Part shown: one piece after another, positions 36,389 through 45,048 of the stretch | How the letters are laid out: every line of letters begins with the position of its first letter | How positions within the stretch are numbered: position 1 is the first letter of the stretch | DNA from: Candidatus Brocadia sp. | GTDB lineage: Bacteria > Planctomycetota > Brocadiia > Brocadiales > Brocadiaceae | DNA length: 64,000 bases | Reading direction: 5' to 3' | Assembly: GCA_021646415.1 (NCBI GenBank) | Contig: SOEU01000005.1 | Span: 1-64,000 of the forward strand | Notes under the pieces: model-generated | What the model saw: the letters and a program-made list of their open reading frames with translations, nothing else | Database searches by the model: none | Told to the model about the DNA's origin: nothing | Program-made: the position numbers and the translations under genes

Positions 36389-36420
36389 TGTGACACGACA
36401 CAGATGTGTGTCGTGTCACA
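36389..36420. repeat. Perfect 13-bp inverted repeat
   Basis: TGTGACACGACAC and GTGTCGTGTCACA flank a 6-base loop (AGATGT). No T tract follows, so it is not a typical terminator. It sits between convergent genes and could act as a bidirectional transcription barrier, a protein-binding site or a mobile palindrome. Confidence 0.7.
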
Positions 36421-36516
36421 AGTGTGGCATGGCACATTGTGCACTAGATGAAAGATAGAAAATGCGTAGAATCTTCGTTTCTTTCAGAATTCAAAGTCGC
36501 ATGACCAGGTAGTTCG

Positions 36517-36999
36517 CTAATTCTTCACCAATATACTGATTTCGTCATCAAATTCCTTTTCAGATACATAGCCAATATGCGTATTGGCCACTTTTCCATC
36601 TTTACCGTAAACAACAGTCGTTGGATATGCCCGGAGATCATGTGACTCGGCAATATCTCCTCCTCCAAGATAAACGGGATAATTAATGCCCATTTTTTTT
36701 ATAAACGGCGGAACTACGTCTTGCCCATTTTCATCAAAGGCAATACCAATAATCTCTATTTTTCCCTTATATTTATTGTAGAGATTTACGAAACCGGGTA
36801 TCTCTTTTCTGCACGGTGGACACCACGTTGCCCACAAATCAACAATCACCACCTTGCCTTTGTTACGGTCAAGCAGGGCATTTAATTCTGCAAGTTTTAT
36901 CGTTGTAACAGAATCCCCCCCGTAAGTAATTATCTGAGAGAGAGAGAGAACCGCAGCAAAGAAAAAAGTAAACCACGTGTATTTGACTATCTTGTTCAC
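36517..36999 (-). CDS. TlpA/ResA-family thiol-disulfide oxidoreductase
   Basis: A 160-residue exported thioredoxin-fold protein with a hydrophobic N-terminal signal (about residues 6-25). The active site is WATWCPPCRKEIP, and the cis-proline is in AYPTTVV. Family members keep apocytochrome c cysteines reduced or serve other periplasmic thiol reactions; that suits an organism with many c-type cytochromes, but no cytochrome genes are adjacent. It stands alone between the inverted repeat and clpB. Confidence 0.88.
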   Translation of the reverse strand: MNKIVKYTWFTFFFAAVLSLSQIITYGGDSVTTIKLAELNALLDRNKGKVVIVDLWATWCPPCRKEIPGFVNLYNKYKGKIEIIGIAFDENGQDVVPPFIKKMGINYPVYLGGGDIAESHDLRAYPTTVVYGKDGKVANTHIGYVSEKEFDDEISILVKN

Positions 37000-37120
37000 A
37001 ACATTGCTCCATTCTGTAATATGTAAGAGTTTATAAAAAATTCAAATCAAAAGCATTCCGGTAGGCTTTTATTTTTTCATGCTATCTTGTTTATTCCTGT
37101 GGTAAACAAATATTTGATTC

Positions 37121-39730
37121 CTATACAGCCACCAATTCACCAGTGGTAAAAACCACTTTTCCATTTTCCATATCCACTCGAATCTCTGTCCCCTCCGCAA
37201 ACTTACCTTCCAATATCTCCAGAGAGAGCGGATTCTCAATCATTTGCTGTATTGTACGCTTCAGAGGTCTTGCTCCGAAGTGTGGATCAAAACCCTCCTG
37301 TACCAGCCGTTCCTTTAATCGGTCGGTGACCTTTATTTGATAGTTATTTTTAGCCAAACGCCTTTGAAGTTCTTTCAATTGTATCTCAGCAATCTGTCCA
37401 ATCATTTCCTTTGACAGACCATGGAATATGATTGTTTCGTCGATACGGTTAAGAAACTCTGGTCTGAAGGCCTCTTTCAATGCCTGTTTCACCCGGCTTC
37501 TTAATTCCTCCTCATTCTCAGGACCCGTAAGATCCTGTATCCACTGGCTGGCAATATTTGAAGTCATTACGATAATGGTATTTTTAAAATCCACCGTTCT
37601 GCCATGCCCATCCGTCAACCGCCCATCATCAAAGACTTGAAGCAATATATTAAATACATCCCGATGTGCCTTTTCTACCTCATCGAACAGGATTACGGAA
37701 TACGGTCTTCTCCGAATTGCCTCGGTAAGACGTCCGCCCTCCTCATAACCTACATAACCAGGAGGTGCTCCAATGAGCCGTGCCACTGAGTGTTGTTCCA
37801 TAAACTCAGACATATCGATACGCACCATGGCATTTTCACTATCAAATAAAAAGGCAGCAAGGGCCTTGCAAAGTTCTGTTTTTCCTACTCCGGTAGGACC
37901 AAGGAATAAAAAAGTACCTATAGGACGGTTAGGGTCCTGAAGTCCTGCACGGGCACGCCTGATCGCATTTGAAACGGCTCTGATAGCCTCTTCCTGACCA
38001 ACAACCCTCTCTCTGAGCCGTTCTTCCATTTTCAGGAGTTTTTCCTTTTCACCTTCCAGCATTCGTGTCACAGGGATCCCGGTCCACTTGGACACAACCG
38101 TGGCAATATCGTCCGCGTCAACCTCTTCATTAAGGAGCGACGAGTTCTTTTGTAATTCTTGCAATTCATGGTGTTTTTGCTTCAATTTTTGTTCACATTC
38201 CCGGATAAGTCCGTAGCGTATCTCAGCTACTTTCCCCAAATTCCCTTCCCTTTGCGCTGTCTGTTCATCGATGCGAGACTGCTCGATCCTGGCATTAATT
38301 TCCTGTATTTCTTTAATAATCTTTTTCTCGTTCTCCCATTGAGCGCGAAGGGCACCCGATTCCTCCCGCAAATCTGACAACTGCTTCTCAATTTTCTCCA
38401 TACGCTGTTTTGATGCGGTATCCCTTTCTTTTTTCAGGGCCTCTTTTTCGATCTCCAGTTGCATAATCTTCCGCTCAATCTCGTCCAGTTCAACGGGCAT
38501 ACTATCGATTTCAATTCTCAGCTTAGAAGCAGCCTCATCAATCAAGTCAATGGCCTTGTCAGGCAGAAATCGATCTGAGATGTACCGCTGGGAAAGTGTG
38601 GCCGCAGCGACAATTGCAGAGTCTTTAATACGCACCCCGTGATGCAGTTCATACCGTTCCTTCAATCCCCTCAGGATTGCAATGGTATCCTCTACGGACG
38701 GCTCGCCAACATATACCGGCTGGAACCGCCTTTCCAATGCGGCATCCTTTTCAATATGCTTTCGGTATTCATCCAGGGTAGTGGCGCCCACGCAGCGCAA
38801 CTCACCACGGGCAAGCGCTGGTTTTAACAGATTGGATGCATCCACGGCACCTTCGGCTGCACCTGCCCCCACAACCGTATGTAACTCATCGATAAAGAGG
38901 ATAATCTGGCCTTCTTTTTCGCTTACTTCCTTAAGCACAGCCTTAAGACGATCTTCAAACTCGCCCCGGTATTTTGTACCTGCAATCAGGGCACCCATAT
39001 CTAAAGACATCACCCGCTTGTTTTTCAGACTCTCTGGTATATCACCATTAACGATACGTTGGGCCAGACCCTCTACAATGGCCGTTTTCCCCACACCGGG
39101 TTCACCAATCAAGACAGGATTATTCTTCGTCCTGCGAGATAAAACCTGTATCACGCGCCTTATCTCATCATCCCGTCCAATAACAGGATCGAGCTTTCCC
39201 TTTCGCGCTAGTTCGACAAGGTCTTTACTGTAACGCTCAAGGGCTTGATATTTTTCTTCAGGATTCTGGTCAGTAACCCTTTGGCCCCCCCTGATTTCTT
39301 TTAATGCCACATAAATATTTTCTCTGGTAACACCAGCTTCATGCAATATCCTACCGGCAGTTATGTTCCTTTGCCCCGCCAGCGCCAACAGCAGGTGTTC
39401 TGTACTTACATACTCATCCTTCAATTTGCTGGCTTCTTCCCAGGCAAGATTAAAAGTATCCCGAAGTTCTGTACTTACATAGGCCTGTCCTGGCACTCCT
39501 GGCCCGCTTACTTGTGGTAATTTGTTAACCGCCGACATCGTCTTATCGAGGACGGCATCCGTATTAATTCCTAATTTTTTCAGAAGCGGCATAACTATGC
39601 CCTGCTCCTGAGTTAAAAGGACTTCCAATAAATGCACGGCTAAGATTTGCTGTTGCCTCTTGGATTCCGCTAATTCCTGGGCTTCCTGAACAGCCTCTTG
39701 TGCCTTGATGGTAAATTTATCAAATCTCAT
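37121..39730 (-). CDS. clpB: Chaperone ClpB (Hsp100 disaggregase)
   Basis: 869 residues, full length. An N-terminal Clp_N repeat domain is followed by AAA1 with Walker [11 protein letters not shown] long coiled-coil middle domain (about 410-530, Glu/Lys/Gln-rich) identifies ClpB instead of ClpA/C. AAA2 has Walker [10 protein letters not shown] and the C-terminal D2-small domain ends normally. It works with DnaK to recover aggregated proteins. I see no CIRCE or other heat-shock element immediately upstream. Confidence 0.97.
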   Translation of the reverse strand: MRFDKFTIKAQEAVQEAQELAESKRQQQILAVHLLEVLLTQEQGIVMPLLKKLGINTDAVLDKTMSAVNKLPQVSGPGVPGQAYVSTELRDTFNLAWEEASKLKDEYVSTEHLLLALAGQRNITAGRILHEAGVTRENIYVALKEIRGGQRVTDQNPEEKYQALERYSKDLVELARKGKLDPVIGRDDEIRRVIQVLSRRTKNNPVLIGEPGVGKTAIVEGLAQRIVNGDIPESLKNKRVMSLDMGALIAGTKYRGEFEDRLKAVLKEVSEKEGQIILFIDELHTVVGAGAAEGAVDASNLLKPALARGELRCVGATTLDEYRKHIEKDAALERRFQPVYVGEPSVEDTIAILRGLKERYELHHGVRIKDSAIVAAATLSQRYISDRFLPDKAIDLIDEAASKLRIEIDSMPVELDEIERKIMQLEIEKEALKKERDTASKQRMEKIEKQLSDLREESGALRAQWENEKKIIKEIQEINARIEQSRIDEQTAQREGNLGKVAEIRYGLIRECEQKLKQKHHELQELQKNSSLLNEEVDADDIATVVSKWTGIPVTRMLEGEKEKLLKMEERLRERVVGQEEAIRAVSNAIRRARAGLQDPNRPIGTFLFLGPTGVGKTELCKALAAFLFDSENAMVRIDMSEFMEQHSVARLIGAPPGYVGYEEGGRLTEAIRRRPYSVILFDEVEKAHRDVFNILLQVFDDGRLTDGHGRTVDFKNTIIVMTSNIASQWIQDLTGPENEEELRSRVKQALKEAFRPEFLNRIDETIIFHGLSKEMIGQIAEIQLKELQRRLAKNNYQIKVTDRLKERLVQEGFDPHFGARPLKRTIQQMIENPLSLEILEGKFAEGTEIRVDMENGKVVFTTGELVAV

Positions 39731-39854
39731 AGTTTTCTTTTTTAATTACAATTTCCAAACATATAGTGAAATAAAATTTTATGTCACAAAAACACCAAAT
39801 AAATCATTTGTGGCTTTTATGCTTTGGGGAATGGAAAAGTTACTGAAGGTCAAT

Positions 39855-40652
39855 TTATGGTTGTATCTGCAGGACGTCTGACATACTGTACATCCCCGGA
39901 GGCTTTTTAGCTATAAACTTCGCTGCACGGATGGCGCCCCGTACAAAAGTATCTCTGGTGTGTGCCCTATGAGTAATCTCTATCCGTTCTCCCAAACTAC
40001 CAAAAATAACCGTATGATCACCTATGACATCGCCGCTACGTACCGCGTGTATACCAACCTGATTCATGGGTCGCTCTCCGCTAATCCCGCTCCTGCCATA
40101 AATAACATCCTCATCCATCTTTCGACCTGTTACTTCACATACCTTTTCAGCGATTCGCAAGGCTGTGCCACTGGGTGAATCTTTTTTAAACCTGTGATGG
40201 GTTTCAATAATTTCAATATCAAATTCCTTTTCCACCATCTTAGCCACATGAGCAACAAGGTTAAACAGAACGTTAACTCCCACACTCATATTAGGAGATA
40301 CTAAGCATGGAATCAATCTGGAAAAGTGCTGCATTTTTTCGTGTTGTTGTGAGTTTAATCCTGTTGTACCAACAACAAAGGCAACATTTTTCCTTGTGCA
40401 AATCTCGCCGATAGCTATGGCAGATTCAGGTGATGAGAAATCAATTAAAACGTCTGCATGTGCATTGAATGCCGTTGTTATTGTGATACCGGTTTCTCCG
40501 CACCCGGCAACCAAACCCACATCCTTGCCAAGCGACTGGTGACCCGGCCTTTCCAGGGCTGCTACCAATTTCAATTCAGGATCTTCAATGGCAAGTGCAG
40601 CGATCCTGGATCCCATCCTGCCGCAAGCACCATTTATCGCAATTTTAATCAT
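39855..40652 (-). CDS. dapB: 4-hydroxy-tetrahydrodipicolinate reductase
   Basis: A 265-residue enzyme of the diaminopimelate/lysine pathway. The NAD(P) motif GACGRMGSRI is at the N-terminus, followed by DFSSPESA, GTTGLN, SPNMSVGVN and the substrate-binding HHRFKKDSPSGTA. It makes the substrate later used by LL-DAP aminotransferase (candidate at 5123-6310). It is followed on the same strand by clpB and preceded by the rhomboid gene. Confidence 0.96.
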   Translation of the reverse strand: MIKIAINGACGRMGSRIAALAIEDPELKLVAALERPGHQSLGKDVGLVAGCGETGITITTAFNAHADVLIDFSSPESAIAIGEICTRKNVAFVVGTTGLNSQQHEKMQHFSRLIPCLVSPNMSVGVNVLFNLVAHVAKMVEKEFDIEIIETHHRFKKDSPSGTALRIAEKVCEVTGRKMDEDVIYGRSGISGERPMNQVGIHAVRSGDVIGDHTVIFGSLGERIEITHRAHTRDTFVRGAIRAAKFIAKKPPGMYSMSDVLQIQP

Positions 40653-40680
40653 TGTCTACCCCAGAAGCAATTATTATGCA

Positions 40681-41562
40681 TTATTCTTTATTCTTTTTAT
40701 ACCTCTTACTGGCACTCTTGAGAAAACTCCGTTCCCTCCATGATAAGTTCCTTAGACCTTCACGATTCACCTTATCGAGGATTTCATCCACCTTCGCACG
40801 GAGTTCCTGTTCTTTCATCAACTCTTTTTCATGCTGGTGTATCTGCCACTTTTTGAGATACAACCCCACCCGATAGGAGTACCGGACAAATAAAAAACCA
40901 TAAACAAGCCCGCCTAAATGTGCAAAGTGTGCAATATTGCCAGTTTTAGGAAGAATGCAGTTAAATATCGTAATACCGGCAAAAATCATAACCAGGTACT
41001 TCGCCTTCATGGGAAAGAAATAAAGAATAACCGTGCTGTTGGGAAAATACATGGCAAAGGCCACTTCAATGGCAAAGATCGCCCCCGAAGCTCCAAGAAT
41101 AGGAGTCCACGGAGTAAATACGCAACAACATATCCCGGCAAAAATTCCCGCTGTAAAATAAAGGGTTAAAAATCGCCTGGAACCAAGTACCCGTTCAACC
41201 TCACTTCCGAACATCCAAAGACCCAGCATATTAAATATCAAGTGCCATGGGTCTGTTGTGCTGTGCAAGAACATGTATGTGAAAAACTGCCACAGCCACA
41301 AATGTCCCAAAGTGTCGGGAGGATAAAGCCAGAACAGTTTTGTAAATTTATCAGAAGCGGGATAATACCATGGCAGCGCCGCTGTGTGCCCCAGCTGCTC
41401 ATCACTTAAGATGTTCATCATCTGCTGCGACCACTGCATACTCACCGTCGAAAATAACAACTGAAGCATAAACACGCTCACATTGGCAATAATCAAAATC
41501 ATGATTATGCGTGTCCACTTGCTTCCGATATTTATTCCGAAAGTGAGCCGATTGTTGCGCAT
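40681..41562 (-). CDS. Rhomboid-family intramembrane serine protease
   Basis: A 293-residue protein with a lead transmembrane helix and a six-helix rhomboid core. HLIFNMLGLWMFG contains the structural His/Asn of helix 2, the nucleophile serine is in ILGASGAIFA, and the catalytic histidine is in AHFAHLGG. The C-terminal 70 residues are a soluble, highly charged tail. The substrate is unknown. It lies 28 bases upstream of dapB on the same strand. Confidence 0.9.
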   Translation of the reverse strand: MRNNRLTFGINIGSKWTRIIMILIIANVSVFMLQLLFSTVSMQWSQQMMNILSDEQLGHTAALPWYYPASDKFTKLFWLYPPDTLGHLWLWQFFTYMFLHSTTDPWHLIFNMLGLWMFGSEVERVLGSRRFLTLYFTAGIFAGICCCVFTPWTPILGASGAIFAIEVAFAMYFPNSTVILYFFPMKAKYLVMIFAGITIFNCILPKTGNIAHFAHLGGLVYGFLFVRYSYRVGLYLKKWQIHQHEKELMKEQELRAKVDEILDKVNREGLRNLSWRERSFLKSASKRYKKNKE

Positions 41563-41657
41563 GTATTAAACCATCTCATAAGAAATACTTAAAGTATTTT
41601 GTATATTTATACTAATCCTTTTCCGTTAAAAGTCAAGAACGTAATATGGTAAAGCCT

Positions 41658-43307
41658 TTATCTGATAAACAGTTTTCTGAAAACAAACATACCACCAATA
41701 AAAAGGATAATATTTGCACCCCATATGGCAGGTGTCACAGGTACGAAAGTATCCTTTGCCAGCACCATTCCCGTTACGACCAGCGGGTAGTAGATAAACA
41801 GGATCACCATGAAGCTGGCACCAAACCCGATCATGAGGTGTCCGCTCCGCAGCATAATGCCGAGTGGAATGCCAATTATGACAAAAGGTATACAGGAGAG
41901 TGCTTGTGAAAGCCTCTTGTGTATGGAAATATCATTTTTACGCCGTATTTCCTCTTTTTCGGCAATAGTTGATTCCCCCTCCATAGCTTCGACATTTTTC
42001 AGCAAGGCATCGCGCCGGATGTTTATCTCTGAAATAGCTTGAGAGAGAGAGGTAATTTTTTTTGTTTCTTCACTCTGCACCTCTCTGGCCGCAACAATTT
42101 TTCGTTCGATATTATAAATTCTTTGCCTTTCCCTCTCAATGGTTTCCTTTATCTGCATGATTTTTTTATCTCTGTCTTGAGTCATTAAGGTACCCGCCTT
42201 CTTTTCTTTTTTCACTTGAATCAAATTTTCATTAGCAACAAGGATGTAATTTTTTGCTATCTTGCTCTCGTTCTCCAGTCCTTCGATCTTTGATGCCTGA
42301 CGTGCCAGGTTTTCGTTTGAACGCTTCAATTCTGTGGCAAGTTTCTCACGCTTCCGTGACAAACTACCGACTTCCTCCCGATTGGCAGCAAGTTCTTTTA
42401 TCAAAGCATCTTTGTTCTTTCCTGAGTTCAATGGTGTTTTCGGATTTTTTGCCAATTCGTTGTTAATTTCCTTGTTGTATCTGCAGAGTTGAAATACCGT
42501 CATATACTTTGAAGAAGATTCTCGCTTCTTTTCGTTCAGAGAAATTTCGAATGTGGTTTCCTTAAACACACCCACACGAGGAATTTCCTCCAACTTTTTA
42601 TAATTCGGCTTAAGAAATTCCCCCCGGTGCAACGTAAGAAGTATCTTATTTTCCGCTTCATCCATTTTGATAGACCCCTCTTCGGCAAGGATAACATTCG
42701 TCACATAGTCATTCGCATACTCAATTACTGCTATATCTTTATTTATACCACCTTCCATATTTCCGATATAAATTTGGTACGGATGCAGGTCGATTTTTTT
42801 CTGAAAGGTAGCCAAACGCCCTGCCAGAATGTTATTGATAGCGCGCTCCTGAAGCAATATTATTTTATAAGAAGACCGTGGCAAAATCTCGGCAGATAAG
42901 GCTAATGCTATTAAACTAAAGACAACTCCAATTACCAAAACAGGTGTAATTATTCTCAATATATGGATGCCACTTGCCTGGATGGCAATGATTTCATGAT
43001 CAGCACTCATGCGTCCATACGTCATAGACGTAGCAGTCAGTAATGCCGAAGGTATAGAATAAGGAAGCGCCTGAATAAAAAGATGAGGAATCAGTACCCG
43101 TAGGGTAATAATGTCAAGTCCTTTATGTAACAATTGAATAGAAAATCCCAGGAAGATCAACAACTCAAAACACGCTAAGGATGGTAAAAACATCCTGAAC
43201 CATTCTGTCATAAGATAGCGTCGTAATATTTTATTAGCAAAAATTTTAGACATTTTATGAATTTTTTTCGTGCGCGAAATTTTTTTCAATAAAAAATATT
43301 TGTTCAT
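41658..43307 (-). CDS. LptF/LptG-family permease with a coiled-coil insertion
   Basis: 549 residues. Transmembrane helices at about 35-60, 80-100 and 120-140 and three more at the C-terminus (450-545) match LptF/LptG (YjgP/YjgQ), the permease of the LPS-transport ABC machine. YGRMSADHEIIAIQASGI is the conserved cytoplasmic coupling region. The family is usually about 350-400 residues. Here about 150 residues (300-450) of charged heptad-like sequence, a coiled coil, interrupt the periplasmic domain before the last helices. The start may be the ATG at 43253 (MSKIFANKILRR). Confidence 0.82.
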   Translation of the reverse strand: MNKYFLLKKISRTKKIHKMSKIFANKILRRYLMTEWFRMFLPSLACFELLIFLGFSIQLLHKGLDIITLRVLIPHLFIQALPYSIPSALLTATSMTYGRMSADHEIIAIQASGIHILRIITPVLVIGVVFSLIALALSAEILPRSSYKIILLQERAINNILAGRLATFQKKIDLHPYQIYIGNMEGGINKDIAVIEYANDYVTNVILAEEGSIKMDEAENKILLTLHRGEFLKPNYKKLEEIPRVGVFKETTFEISLNEKKRESSSKYMTVFQLCRYNKEINNELAKNPKTPLNSGKNKDALIKELAANREEVGSLSRKREKLATELKRSNENLARQASKIEGLENESKIAKNYILVANENLIQVKKEKKAGTLMTQDRDKKIMQIKETIERERQRIYNIERKIVAAREVQSEETKKITSLSQAISEINIRRDALLKNVEAMEGESTIAEKEEIRRKNDISIHKRLSQALSCIPFVIIGIPLGIMLRSGHLMIGFGASFMVILFIYYPLVVTGMVLAKDTFVPVTPAIWGANIILFIGGMFVFRKLFIR

Positions 43308-43319
43308 ACCGGCAATTGA

Positions 43320-44792
43320 TCATCCCAGGAATCTCCTCGTCTTTCCTGCTGCAATCATGTTTTCGGTAACGGTTTCTTTCTTCCCGGAGAGAATTGCCTG
43401 AATGATCTGGGAAGTATACTCGCTGTGAAGTATGTTTTCTGTATACTTTACCATACCCAACACCTTCTCGATGTCCCTTGCAATTTTCGGAGATATTAAT
43501 TTCATCACATCCCCATTATAATACGATGCTACCGATGAAAGATCATCCAGAAATGCAGGGTATGCGGTCTTGAGGAACACCAAATCCTTTTCAGTCAGAT
43601 AATGCAATCCCAGCAGTTCCGGTGGTAGTCCAATCGAGTAAAGTGAAGCACAATAAGCAATTACCCTCGGCAGGGTAATCCCTTCGATATTTCTTGAATA
43701 ACCGAAAAGACCGATGTGGAGTTTACGCATCCTCCGTTTAGGAACAAATCTGGCTATCTCGTTAATTAACGGAGCAAGCTCCTTTATTTGTTCCCGGTAA
43801 GCCGACGCCAATCTTTCCGCAATATCCAGGGCCACTTCTTCATTTATTGAAGTCGGGCATGATCTCACATGGTCATTAATCTTTTGAATGGCCCCGCTGA
43901 CCTGCCCTTCGTCATAATCGTATTTAAATGCCGATTGTATCGTAAAGGTTTGAACACTGGGAAATTCTTTCAGGCATTCGTCCACAGTTAACGGCGACAG
44001 ATTGCCCCGAAAGAGATTTGAACCGAGTCCCAGGATGGGATAGATAGGGATCCTGATTCTTTCCTGTAACGCATGCAACCTCTGTAAAGCAATTTTGACT
44101 ACCAGTATTGCAGGCAGCATACCATAGTTCAATGCAGGATCTGAACGGCCAAGGAATACCCTTTGATACGAAAATTGTTTGTCCTTTAGATAATTCTGCA
44201 CCATTGTATCCGCAGAGAGCATATAAGGGATATCCTCGAATAACGGAATCACTTCCAGAGTCTCGGGCTTAAATTCGCCAATCCAGTCCTTTATGGTAAT
44301 ATCATTCTCAAAACATTTCCTATGTTGCTTCCCGACAACAAAATCACGATAATAATAATATACGCGGTTAATTGTTTCCGTATTGGTCGTCATGGGAAGG
44401 ATAACTTCAAAGATGGGTGGTATGTTATCGTCTCCGTAAAACTGGCTTGCGGTATCGTACGAACGTGGCGCACTTTCCAAAGTTTCCAGAAGAATCTTCG
44501 CTTCACTTTTTTCTACCATAGGGTTAGGTACGCGTAAAGTAATAAAGACATCCTTCCCAATCCTGCGTTTTTTGAAATAATTGTCATACCGGGTAAGCAG
44601 TTTCTTAATGACAAACTCATCAACTTCCTTTCCTTCACAATCCCACATCTGTTCGTCACACCGCAGATGTGAAAACACGTAATATGCCTCTTTTATTTCA
44701 TCTTCACCCAAAAAGCACGTCCCTTCGGTAAAGAATGGCATAGTAATATTATCCGGGTGTTGGGTACTCATCGTTCTTGGTATTTTTCTCAT
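43320..44792 (-). CDS. ppcA: Phosphoenolpyruvate carboxylase, archaeal type
   Basis: The enzyme adds bicarbonate to PEP to form oxaloacetate. The 490-residue length and IPRTMSTQHPDN at the start identify the short archaeal PEPC family (TIGR02751-like), which differs from the ~900-residue bacterial PEPC. GLGSNLFRGNLSP and the QSAFKYDYD segment fit the active-site barrel. It could feed anaplerosis in a carbon-fixing bacterium. It ends 12 bases before the LptF/G start on the same strand. Confidence 0.93.
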   Translation of the reverse strand: MRKIPRTMSTQHPDNITMPFFTEGTCFLGEDEIKEAYYVFSHLRCDEQMWDCEGKEVDEFVIKKLLTRYDNYFKKRRIGKDVFITLRVPNPMVEKSEAKILLETLESAPRSYDTASQFYGDDNIPPIFEVILPMTTNTETINRVYYYYRDFVVGKQHRKCFENDITIKDWIGEFKPETLEVIPLFEDIPYMLSADTMVQNYLKDKQFSYQRVFLGRSDPALNYGMLPAILVVKIALQRLHALQERIRIPIYPILGLGSNLFRGNLSPLTVDECLKEFPSVQTFTIQSAFKYDYDEGQVSGAIQKINDHVRSCPTSINEEVALDIAERLASAYREQIKELAPLINEIARFVPKRRMRKLHIGLFGYSRNIEGITLPRVIAYCASLYSIGLPPELLGLHYLTEKDLVFLKTAYPAFLDDLSSVASYYNGDVMKLISPKIARDIEKVLGMVKYTENILHSEYTSQIIQAILSGKKETVTENMIAAGKTRRFLG

Positions 44793-45048
44793 GCCCGTAT
44801 TCTACCTCCTGGCTACTGACTTCTTCAAAAACATACACGCAACAGTTTTTCCCTGTTCATAATTATAAACTATGAATTATAGTAAATAATATTGTATTTT
44901 CATCAAATTATTTTAAAAATTACGTTTTCACGTACAATTCAATTTCTTACTTCCTTTATCCATCAAATAGTTTTATAATTACCGTTTATAATTTCATTTT
45001 TAACCGGGATTCTATTTTTCCCCGTTATAAAATATTAGGAGAATAAGT

